A DNA stretch of 64,000 nucleotides from Symbiodinium natans (lineage: Eukaryota > Sar > Dinophyceae > Suessiales > Symbiodiniaceae). The notes beneath the pieces are model-generated. The model did no database searches, was not told the origin of the DNA, and worked only from the letters and a program-made list of their open reading frames with translations. The stretch covers positions 119,824 through 183,823 of the forward strand of contig CAJNDS010002450.1 in the NCBI GenBank assembly GCA_905221605.1. The letters are read 5' to 3'. Positions 55,330-64,000 of this stretch are shown in pieces. The translations under genes were made by a program, and so were the position numbers. Positions within the stretch are counted from its first letter, which is position 1. Each line of letters begins with the position of its first letter.

Positions 55330-55409
55330 GGGATGTTCCCCCTTGAACTAACAGTCCTTTATCGGGATTTGACCCTATTGCGGACTGCTAGTGTAAGGGG
55401 GAACATCCC
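55330..55409. mobile_element. MITE-like inverted repeat, family B, copy 2
   Basis: Arms GGGATGTTCCCCCTTGAACT and GTAAGGGGGAACATCCC, internal ACAGTCC and GGACTGCT. Same family as 23397-23471. Confidence 0.75.
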
Positions 55410-55443
55410 AAGGCTTGAGGTTTGAAGGTTGAGGATTTAGGGT

Positions 55444-55600
55444 CTACTTGAAGGTTCATGGTGCTTACTAACCAATTCTAACTGTACCTATAACCCTACT
55501 TATAATACCCCTAAAGGGCCTTATAGGGGTTATCCCAATTATAAGTAGGGTTACAAGCCCACTTATAATTGGTTAGTAAGTACCATGAACCTTCAAGTAG
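55444..55600. mobile_element. MITE-like element, family A, best copy
   Basis: A 157-bp fold-back: CTACTTGAAGGTTCATGGTG at the left and the near-exact complement ending TACCATGAACCTTCAAGTAG at the right, with further paired arms inside (ACTAACCAATTCTAA and TTATAATTGGTTAGT). No coding capacity. Confidence 0.82.
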
Positions 55601-56507
55601 GGTTTTTTGGGTTGAGGGTGGAGAGTTGGAGGCGTAAATTAGCTTTTGTGCGTAGGGTGCAGGGCTGTTGTGCAACCCTAAACCCGGACCTTGGGCCCAC
55701 AAACCTTAACCGTTTAGGCGTTGGGCCCATTTGGGGGCCCGGGGTTTGCGAGCTCAGGGTTTAGATTTTAGGGTTCAGGGTTGGAGGCTTTAAAGTTTAG
55801 GGGAGGCGATGCTGAGAGGGATTCACTGCGCACATGCCGGGCTGCGAGATGCGTTGCACTTCATCATCAGCAACAGGATCCACTTCATGTTCCTTGAGGC
55901 ACAACTATGCCCAAAAAACAAAAACCCCCTAAACCCTAAACCCTAAACCCTAAACCCTAAACCCACCCTACCCCGATTGGAAACCTGCAGCTGCGGAATT
56001 CCATTGTGGGCTGGTCTGGTGCCCCCAAAACAAAAAGGCATGTATCTTAAACTCAGGGCTTAGCGTGTAGGGTTTAGGGTTTCAGAATATAGAGGGTTTA
56101 GGGTTCAGGTTTCAGGGTTTAGGGCTTGCGGTCCTCAGCCACATCTCTCTGTGACCAAAGTACAAGAAACGAGAGGAGAGATGCGGTTTAGGGTTTGGGG
56201 TTTAGGGTTTGGGGTTCAGGGTTTGGTGTTTAGGGTTTGAGGTTTACGGTTGAGGGTTTAGGGTTTAGCTTTGATGGTTTGGCGTTTGGGGTTCAGGGTT
56301 TAGGGCTTAGGGCTTAGAGTGCTTAGGGCTTAGGGAACCCCCAAAAAGGTGTAGTAGAAGGTAGGAATACACGAGGGCTTAGGGCTTAGTGCTTAGGGCT
56401 TAGGGAACCCCAAAAGGTGTAGTAGACGGTAGGGGTACACGTGCCAGGTTTTAGGACTTGAAAGTGAGGCCTAGTGAGTGTAGGAATGTAGGTACCAGGA
56501 TTCCCAC

Positions 56508-56633
56508 CCTACTTGGAGGTTCATGGGTACTTATAACCACAATTATAAGTCTACTTGTACCCTAGTTAGGGACTTCCGGGGCTTATAGGTAGAGGTAAAC
56601 TTAGGGTTAGAAGTACCATGAACCTCCAAGTAA
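56508..56633. mobile_element. MITE-like element, family A
   Basis: CCTACTTGGAGGTTCATGGG at the left, TACCATGAACCTCCAAGTA at the right. Confidence 0.78.
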
Positions 56634-56892
56634 GCCCTAAACTGCCTTTTACTCCTGCGGTTCTTAAAGCTTGTCAGGCCCCAAGCGTTCAGGGTTGAGG
56701 GTTTAGGGTGTAGGTACCGCAATCCCTTGAAGCTCTTCAACCACCTAACCCTAACCTTTCCCAACCCTTCGAGGTATACCGACCACCCTAGAGACCCGAA
56801 ACCACACGCAAAGGCCCCCAAAACCCAACACCCAAAACCTTAAACCCTAAACCCCAAAACCTAAACCGAAAACTCTGACCAGGTGTCCATGT

Positions 56893-56950
56893 CAGGGGGG
56901 AACAGCACCAGCAGTCCCAGCTCTGGGAGAACTTCCACGACCTCCTCCTT
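56893..56950 (-). CDS. Possible ankyrin exon fragment
   Basis: The minus strand encodes GKEEVVEVLPELG, resembling the second helix of an ankyrin repeat and the EEEVVNLLLQ block of exon 5. Splice boundaries and partners are not clear. Confidence 0.4.
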
Positions 56951-56959
56951 CCCATATGA

Positions 56960-57130
56960 GGGGCGTTGGGGTTTAGGGGCTTTAGGGCTTAGGGTTTAGG
57001 TTTTAGGGTTTTAGGGCTTCAGGGTTTAGGGTTTAGGGTTTAGGGTTTAGGGTTTAGGGTTTTAGGGTTTTAGGGTTTCAGGGTTTAGGGTTTAGGGTTT
57101 AGGGTTTAGGGTCTAGGGTTTAGAGTTTTA
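56960..57130. repeat. TTTAGGG tract
   Basis: Mostly heptamers with TTTTAGGG variants. Confidence 0.88.
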
Positions 57131-57246
57131 GGGTGTAGGGTTTTTGGCCGGGTGGTGTGGGGTTGCAGAAATTCGGGCCTCAGGTTTTCAGGGCCAGGTT
57201 GGAGAGAAGCCCCGCGGCCGAGCCTTGCGCGGGACTCCCATAGAGT

Positions 57247-57445
57247 TGCAGGGTTCAGGGTTTAGGGTTCAGGGTTTAGGGTTTAGGGTTCAGGGTTCAG
57301 GGTTCAGGGTTCAGGGTTCAGGGTTCAGGGTTCAGGGTTTAGGGTTTAGGGTTTAGGGTTTAGGGTTTAGGGTTTAGGGTTTAGGGTTCAGGGTTTAGGG
57401 TTTAGGGTTTAGGGTTCAGGGTTTAGGGTTTAGGGTTTAGGGTCA
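57247..57445. repeat. TTCAGGG/TTTAGGG tract
   Basis: A run of seven TTCAGGG variants (about 57289-57339) is embedded in TTTAGGG units, another locally homogenised variant. Confidence 0.9.
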
Positions 57446-57805
57446 AGCCCCCCCCGGTTTCGGGCTTAAGGTCCTCAAGCGCCTGGCTTAGGATTTAGGG
57501 CTTAGGGTCCTCAAGGCCCCCAAGCTGCACCTCATATGTGAACAGCCGCAGTGGCGAAGAGGAGCTTGTGGCATAGAAGACACCTCCCCAAGGGTTTAGG
57601 GTTCAGGGTTCAGGGTTTGGGGTTTAGGACTTAGGGTTCAGGGTTTGGGGTTTGGGGTTTAGGGCTTGGGGTTTAGGACTTAGGGTTCAGGGTTTGGGGT
57701 TTAGGGTTTAGGGTTTAGGGTTTTGAGCCCTCAACCCGAAGCCCTACGCCCTTCTTGAGGGTCGGCAGCTTGGGGGTTGAGGATGTGCACCCAGAGAGCC
57801 TGACA

Positions 57806-58652
57806 CCCTTAATTCAGGAACATACCCTTCATGCCTTTTAAGGGATCCTTAATATGACGTAAAGTATGTTCCTTAATTAAGGAACATACCCTTAATGCTT
57901 TTCAAGGGATCCTTAAAATGACTTAAAGGTTTGTTCCTTAATTGAGGAACATACCCGTAATGCTTTTCAAGGGATCCTTAATATGACTTAAATTATGTTC
58001 CTTAATTGAGGAACATACCCTTAATGCTTTTCGAGGGATCCTTAATATGACGTAAAGTATGTTCCTTAATTAAGGAACATCCCCTTAATGCTTTTCAAGG
58101 GATCCTTAAAATGACTTAAAGGTTTGTTCCTTAATTGAGGAACATACCCGTAATGCTTTTCGAGGGATCCTTAATATGACTTAAATTATGTTCCTTAATT
58201 GAGGAACATACCCTTAATGCTTTTTAAGGGATCCTTAATATGACGTAAAGTATGTTCCTTAATCTTGGAACATACTCTTAATGCTTTTCAAGGGATCCTT
58301 AAAATGACTTAAAGGTTTGTTCCTTAATTAAGGAACATACCCTTAATGCTTTCTAAGGGATCCTTAATATGACTTAAAGTATGTTCCTTAATTGATGAAC
58401 ATACCCTTAATGCTTTTCAAGGGATCCTTAATATGACTTAAAGTATGTTCCTTAATTGAGGAACATACCCTTAATGCTTTTCAAGGGATCCTTAATATGA
58501 CTTAAAGTATGTTCCTTAATTGAGGAACATATCCTTAATGCTTTTTAAGGGATCCTTAATATGACTTCAAGTATGTTCCTTGATTGAGGAACATACCCTT
58601 AATGCTTTTTAAGGGATCCTTAATATAACTTAAAGTACGTTCCTTAATTGAG
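57806..58652. repeat. 64-65-bp palindromic satellite, 13 units
   Basis: Each unit contains CCTTAATTGAGGAACATACC or CCTTAATTAAGGAACAT and AAGGGATCCTT. Spacing of GGGATCC is 64 or 65 bp throughout. The first eight units follow a three-type order (ATGACGTAAAGTATG, ATGACTTAAAGGTTTG, ATGACTTAAATTATG) repeated, so a higher-order unit of about 193 bp exists; later units are more uniform. A 26-bp perfect palindrome lies at 57864-57889. Confidence 0.93.
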
Positions 58653-59549
58653 TGGGTATTTGGGCTCGCTAGGTACAGTTGAGGGCTTGGGGTGTAAAGC
58701 TGAGGGGAATTCTAAGGAACCCCCAACACACACCCCAAATCCTAAACCCAAATCCCTACACAACTGGACGCTTGGTTGTGTGATCCACAGCGTTGTCCAG
58801 ACCCCAAACCTACCTCAAACCCTAAACCCTAAACCCTAAACCCTAAACCCTAAACCCTAAACCCTAAACCTAAACCACTTTGGGCTTAGGGCTTAGGAAG
58901 AGAATCAGAGGCTTTAGGGCTTTAGGGGAAATGGGATGATTAAATTAGAATAGGGCTGAGGGTCTGCAATTTCCTCAAACCCCAAACCGGAAAGCCCTGA
59001 ACCACAACCCGTAACCCTAAACCCTAGCCCACCTTGTCAACCCTAACCCTAAACGCTAAATCCTACACCCTAAACAACAAAACTTGAACCCCAAACCCTA
59101 AACACCAAACCTTAAACCCAAAGCCTATACCCGAGACCCGACAGTCTAAACCCAAACCGCCTTCAGCTTTGTGCCACCTTAGGCCTAAACCCCGAAACAC
59201 CCCCAAACTCATTCAGTCCTGAACCAGTTTGGGGTTTAGGGTTTAGGGTCCAGGGTTAAACCACACTTAAACCCTCAACCCTATGCCACCTTAAATCCAA
59301 ACAAAGAAAACGGGATTGAGGGTTGGGGGCTGAGCGTTTGCCTGTGCGCAAGTTAGGAGGGCGGGGAGGATAGACCCTAGACCCTCAACCCTTACCAAAC
59401 CCGAAGCCCCAAGCCTGAAACCCCAAACCCCAACCCCTGAACCCCCCAAAGGTTGGGGACGCGCCTGAGGCCACGATGGACGCACTCGCGGAGCCGTGGT
59501 GGTGGCGGCAGTTGTAGGAACCGGGCCGGTTGATGTTGGCCTTTGCAGG

Positions 59550-59645
59550 CTTAGGGTTTAAGGGTTAAGGGTTAAGGGTTTAGGGTTTAGGGTTTAGGGT
59601 TTAGGGTTTAGGGTTTAGGGTTTAGGGTTTAGGGTTTAGGGTTTA
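59550..59645. repeat. TTTAGGG tract
   Basis: About twelve units preceded by three variants (GGGTTTAA, GGGTTAA). Confidence 0.9.
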
Positions 59646-59792
59646 CGGTTTCGAGTTCAGGGTTTTCAGGGAGAGTTTAAGGGTCTTAGGGTTGTAGGCT
59701 CGGGGGTCCGGGGGTTTTAGTTCCTGAGGGCTTAGGGTCGCAGGGTTGGGCCTCGAGCTTTGGGGTTTACGGTCTTAGGGTTTTAGGGCCTT

Positions 59793-59933
59793 GCCTAGAG
59801 GTTCAGGGTACTTATGAACCAATTATAACTGTACTTACAACTGTACTTATAACCATATTGGGCACTTAAGGGGCTTATAAGTGGGTGATAAGTACGGTTC
59901 GAATTGGTTAATAAGTACCATGAACTTCCAAGT
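59793..59933. mobile_element. MITE-like element, family A
   Basis: Left arm CTAGAGGTTCAGGGTACTTA, right arm TAAGTACCATGAACTTCCAA, centre GGGCACTTAAGGGGCTTATA as in the copy at 25354. Confidence 0.75.
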
Positions 59934-60210
59934 GTGGTTTTTGGGGGGTCTGAGGGTGCCAGGGTTTTTAGAGGCTTGGGGTTTTGGGGTCCAGGGCTTT
60001 GGGGTCTTGGGGGTTGTGGGGTTAGGCCGAACAGTTTTAGGGTGTAGGGTTGTAAGTTCAGGGTGTACTTAGGGTACGTAGCTGGTTTGGGGCCTAGAAC
60101 AAACTTGAAACCCTAAACTCCCACCCCGAAACCCTCAACCCAACCCTCAAACCGCGCTGAGCCTAAACCTTGGCACAAAGTCGTATATTCTTGCCCATAC
60201 TATCCCCCTG

Positions 60211-60360
60211 CTTGGAGGTTCAGGGTACTTACAACCCCATTATAGCTGATGTTTTCAGCACCAGTACCCTCCTATGGGGCTATAAGTACCCATGAACCTC
60301 CCCCTATACTTGGAGGTTCATGGTACTTATAACCCAGTTAAGCCTGCCCTACTACCCCCT
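60211..60360. mobile_element. Family A MITE-like element plus a left-half copy
   Basis: A short copy (60211-60303) has both arms (CTTGGAGGTTCAGGGTACTT and AAGTACCCATGAACCTCC). A second left arm follows at once from about 60307 (ATACTTGGAGGTTCATGGTA). Confidence 0.7.
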
Positions 60361-60397
60361 CTATTTAGGGCTACCCCCCACCCTATATCCCGCCCGG

Positions 60398-60520
60398 GTC
60401 TGGGGCCCTGGGGCCCTGGGCCCTGGGGCCCTGGGGCCCTGGGGCCCTGGGGCCCTGGGGCCCTGGGGCCCTGGGTTTTGGGGCCCTGGGGCCCTGGGGT
60501 GCTGGGGCCCTGGGGCCCTG
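60398..60520. repeat. (GGGGCCCT)n microsatellite
   Basis: About thirteen GGGGCCCT-type octamers, two interrupted, each containing the palindrome GGGCCC. Confidence 0.92.
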
Positions 60521-60815
60521 GGTCGTGTAGAGGGGGTGGTAGAGCAACCCACCCTAAGCCCGAGGCCGTCCTGACCCCTGAACCCTACACCCTGAACCCT
60601 GAACCCTAAACCCCAAACCCTAAACCCCCAAACCCTAAACCCCAAAACCCCAAACCCTAAACCCTGAACCCTGAACCCTAAACCCTAAACCCTACACCCA
60701 ACTCTCTGCTCCAAAGTCCACCAAGGCGCCCAGAGTTGCGCCGGCACGCCGCAGACCGCCAGACCCTCTTCCTCCAGGGGCTCCGGCGCACGGCCTGCGC
60801 TCTCATGGCTCTGTG

Positions 60816-60922
60816 GGGGTTTAGGGTTTAGGGTTTAGGGTTTAGGGTTTAGGGTTTAGGGTTTAGGGTTTAGGGTTTAGGGTTTAGGGTTTAGGGTTTA
60901 GGGTTTAGGGTTTAGGGTTTAG
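60816..60922. repeat. TTTAGGG tract
   Basis: About fourteen perfect heptamers. Confidence 0.93.
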
Positions 60923-61182
60923 AGTCTAATGGGTTTATGGGGTTATGGGGTTATGGGGTTTTTGGGTTTATGGATTTATGGGTTTCTGGGTTTGTAGGTT
61001 TATGGGGTTTAGGGCTTAGGTTTCGGGCTTCTTGGTTTTTAGGGATGTTAGGGCCTCCAGGATTGCAGCCTTTTTGGGCTTGACAAGGACTCTGGATGAT
61101 TCGGGGTTTAGGGTGGCGATCTCCCAGTCCGAAACTTCGCCCTTCCCCAAAAAGAGACAAGCAGACCAAGATCTGGTCTCGG

Positions 61183-61262
61183 GGGTTTAGGGTTTAGGGT
61201 TTAGGGTTTAGGGTTTAGGGTTTAGGGTTTAGGGTTTAGGGTTTAGGGTTTAGGGTTTAGGG
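61183..61262. repeat. TTTAGGG tract
   Basis: About eleven perfect heptamers, flanked by coding-like segments on the minus strand. Confidence 0.92.
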
Positions 61263-61867
61263 CCCCACCCTAGGACACCTCTGAGACCAATCCTAGGACC
61301 GCTGCATGCGGTCCGCGTTGGGCCAGCCCTGCTGCCGAGGTGGCGCACGCAAGCGTTTTCAAAAAAAGGGACATACACCTTCAGATGATGGGTCCCTACG
61401 TATAGATTTAACATATGTTCGTTCAGTAGGATGTAGAGAGGCCTCTTTGGATGTCTGGTTCATAGAAGATCATGAGGGAATTAGGAGCCGTTTATCCGCC
61501 CCCAGATTACCTTGAAGGGATTATGTAGGGTTGAGATTCAGGGTTTAGGGTTTAGGTTCTCTCATTCCTAACAACCAGTAAGCTGCACCCTGCACAACCC
61601 CCCTCCTTGGGCACCCGCACCTGCACCCCAACCCCAAAAACCCCAAAAGCTCTGAGAACCAAACACAGGGTTTAGGGTTTAGGGTTTAGGGTTTAGGGTT
61701 TAGGGTTTTGGGTTGAGGGTTTCGGGTTTAGGGTTCTGCGAAGCCTAAGCCCGAAACTCTCAGCAGCCTGAACTCCACCCTCGAAACCCTACAAACCTTG
61801 CAACCTGAAACCTGCAACCCCTAAACCCTAAACCCTAAACCCCAAACCCCCAAAAAACCCTACTGGC

Positions 61868-62036
61868 CTGCAAGAGCCCTCCGTCCCAGGCCCCGCCTTT
61901 GTTCAAGCCGTGGACGAACCTCGCCAGAGGGCTCTGCGAGGCAGAGATCAAATCCGCAAGGACCTCCTTGGAGACATTTAGGGTGTTTTAACGTTAAAAA
62001 ACCCTAAAAGAACCTCCTTGGAGAAAGCATGGAGCT
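61868..62036 (-). CDS. Possible two-exon coding piece with a 50-nt intron
   Basis: Minus-strand ELHAFSKE joins VLADLISASQSPLARF and onward if 61964-62013 is removed at AAGGAG|GTTC...AAGGAG|GTCC. The 13-bp sequence ACCTCCTTGGAGA occurs at 61962-61974 and 62012-62024, so the junctions are a direct repeat. The intron contains CCCTAAA-like sequence in both orientations. The protein family is not recognised. Confidence 0.45.
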
Positions 62037-63596
62037 CGGGTTTAAGGCTGACACATCTCTTGCCGGGAATTTTCGGGCTTTGAGTGGGTTTAATGTCTCG
62101 GGTGTGAGGGTGTGGAGGGTTGGGGGTGCAAGAGATATCAAGGTCTCCTTGGTGCTCGTACCATCCCGCTGGTGCCCCTTTACTGCTTCCGACAAGTCAA
62201 GGCTCTAAATTCTGAAAACCTCCAACCTCGAGGCCACTACACTCCACAAATCCTGGAGCCCTGAGCCCTGGCCTGGCCCTGAACCCTAGACTCTAAACCC
62301 CAACTTTGCCGCTTTGCCCTCAACATTCGCGGCATCCTCTCTTCCCGTGCCTCCCTATCTTCGTGAGTCGGTTCGAGGCTGGGGAATCCTAAGCCCGAAG
62401 CCTTGGCAGTTTAGGGTCTGGAGTTGGGACACGAAAACCCTCGACCCGGAAGCAAGCTGCGGTCGAAAGACCTCCTCGCAAATCCCCTACCGACGATCGG
62501 TTGTTGGGGCGGGTGGGGGCTTAGACCTGTGCGAGCTGCCTTACTGTCCCTGAGCCCAACGCCCAGACCTTGCAATACCCTGAACCCGTCACGAAACCCT
62601 GCGACGACGTGCCCTTGATGTGTGTTTAACCAAAAAGTGCGTATATGCATGTGCATGTATATATGTATATGTATGTCTGTATGATATCTGTCTGCATATA
62701 CTATGCATGTAATGAATACATCTGTATACATAAGTTTCTGGATGCTGAACGACAACATCAAGAGTGATCCAGCAATACTTGCTGATGCTTCAGGTTTAGG
62801 GTTTGGGGTTTGGGGTTTGGGGTTTGGGGTTTGGGGTTTAGGGTTTAGGGTTTAGGGCAACTAGAGGCCGTCATTCTGCTCTTATCACACGTTTTCGACG
62901 CCTCAGCAACCAAGTGCAACCGCTCTGCGTCCTCTTGCCCGACGAGATCGAGACCTTGAGAAACAATTAGCCCTACATTGGGACTCGAGGTTGGGGTTTC
63001 GGATTGAGGGTTTGGGCTGTTCGGGGTTTTATGGGCTTGGGGTTTTTCCGCGCGGGGCTTAAGGGGCTCGGGGTTTTAGATTCTAAGGGTCCTGGGCTAC
63101 GTAGGTGCATTTTGTGCCTTCAGGGGGCGCCACCCGAGCAATCTGGCCTCAAGCCCCTTGACAAGCCCACCATTTATTTGCGCCTTCGCAAGCCTTCGCA
63201 AGCCTTCGCAAAGAGCCCAATACTCTTAGCTAAGGAAGATACCTTAAATTATATTGAGGATCCCACAGAGAAAACTAGTGCATATTCCTTCATTAAAGGG
63301 TCGTGGGCTTTTTGGGCTCAAGTCTCTTAACTCTAAGGCTTAGGGCGATTATGGGTCATGACTAGCTTGGTTCCAAACCTCCGCTCCCCCTTAGCTTAAC
63401 CCCAGACCCACGTAAACCACAAAACCTTAAACCCAGAACCCTAAACCCGAGGAACCAGAACTTCAGAACCCAAAACCCTAAACCCCAAACCCCATTCACT
63501 CAACCCACTTCTTGTAAGAACCGTTTTTGATTCTACAGTGTATGGACCCTTCAACCTTTAGGGACCCTCGGCGCCCGAGCCCGTGTCAGCGACAGA

Positions 63597-63735
63597 CGGA
63601 GGTTCGAAGTGCTTATTCACCAAGTATAACTGTGCTTATCACTGTCCTTTGTCACCATATTAGGGCACTTGAGGGGCTTGTAAGTGGGCTAGAAGTACAG
63701 TTCTACTTGGTAAATAAGTACCACGAACCTCCAAG
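63597..63735. mobile_element. MITE-like element, family A
   Basis: GGAGGTTCGAAGTGCTTATT at the left and AATAAGTACCACGAACCTCC at the right, centre GGGCACTTGAGGGGCTTGTA. Confidence 0.78.
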
Positions 63736-63880
63736 GGTAGGGGGTCGGGGGTGGGAGTCGGGGGGTGGTCTCTCCCTATAGCAAACCTTGTAAGACCTAC
63801 ATGCCCGCTGCCCTCGTCATACCCACGACCATTCTGATACAGGCTGGGCGCCAGACTCTGCCAGCCGCCACGGTTGCCTG

Positions 63881-64000
63881 CTTAGAGGTTCATGGTACTT
63901 AAAACCCAAATAAAATTGCTCTTATAACCCAATTAGAACCATGTGAGGGCACTTCATGGGGCTTGTAAGTGGGTTAGAAGTACAGTTAGAACTGGGTTCT
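63881..64000. mobile_element. MITE-like element, family A, cut by window edge
   Basis: Left arm CTTAGAGGTTCATGGTACTT and the family centre are present; the right arm would lie beyond the window. Confidence 0.7.

Noticed and set aside
59455-59545. Possible ankyrin block (AKANINRPGS, minus strand)
   Set aside because: Only a few residues fit the consensus and the rest does not; no in-phase partner exon was found.
63303-63325. Spliced-leader-like sequence (GGGCTTTTTGGGCTCAAG)
   Set aside because: It only partly resembles the dinoflagellate leader, lacks the exact GCCATTTTGGCTCAAG core, and no gene follows.

Overview
The window looks like nuclear DNA of a dinoflagellate, probably of the Symbiodiniaceae/Suessiales type. 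This is an inference from four signs: plant/alveolate-type TTTAGGG telomere-like repeats scattered in both orientations; a single-ORF Ty1/copia element; very gene-poor DNA full of satellites and small inverted-repeat elements; and protein-coding pieces that join in frame only through introns with GT, GC or GA donors and AG acceptors, a dinoflagellate habit. No rRNA, tRNA or spliced-leader sequence was found to settle the assignment.

Layout. (1) 1-1525, minus: a long intron-free reading frame of unknown function that starts at an ATG inside the window and runs off the left edge; a hairpin-bearing minisatellite lies just upstream of it. (2) 2.9-14.2 kb: tandem ~0.65-0.72 kb repeat units sharing a CTGACCACCATGG core. 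One unit is interrupted by a complete, apparently very young copia retrotransposon (4017-11192) with two identical 179-bp LTRs, a 5-bp target duplication and one 2111-residue Gag-Pol frame carrying an unusual C-terminal extension. (3) 14.29-27.8 kb, minus: short coding blocks of 24-108 bp encode consecutive ankyrin repeats and are separated by telomere-like tracts. Most blocks join in frame through consistent GT/GC/GA...AG junctions. I read this as one spliced ankyrin gene whose introns are packed with telomere-like repeats, MITE-like elements and one 5'-truncated non-LTR reverse transcriptase (14.6-17.16 kb). (4) 28-31.3 kb: mostly unassigned sequence. (5) 31.35-51.1 kb: a ~20-kb satellite built from diverged units, each centred on an ACACAC(AT/GC)GTGTGT-type palindrome, with a 1.1-kb GT microsatellite that grew out of one palindrome and a 339-bp higher-order repeat. 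(6) 51.1-64 kb: a polypurine tract, more telomere-like tracts, further ankyrin-like exons (52.97-53.31 kb, perhaps 56.9 kb), a 13-unit 64-65-bp satellite with a three-unit higher order, and several copies of a MITE-like inverted-repeat family.

How it fits together. The copia element is recent and sits in repeat DNA; paralogous repeat units beside it preserve the empty site. In the ankyrin gene, at least two introns are bounded by long direct repeats of exon sequence (27 and 23 bp, one mismatch each), and a third possible case (13 bp) lies at 62.0 kb. This is what intron gain by insertion with target duplication, or by duplication of an AG|G site, would leave. Most numerous small reading frames in the satellite and telomere-like regions are translations of repeats and are not annotated.
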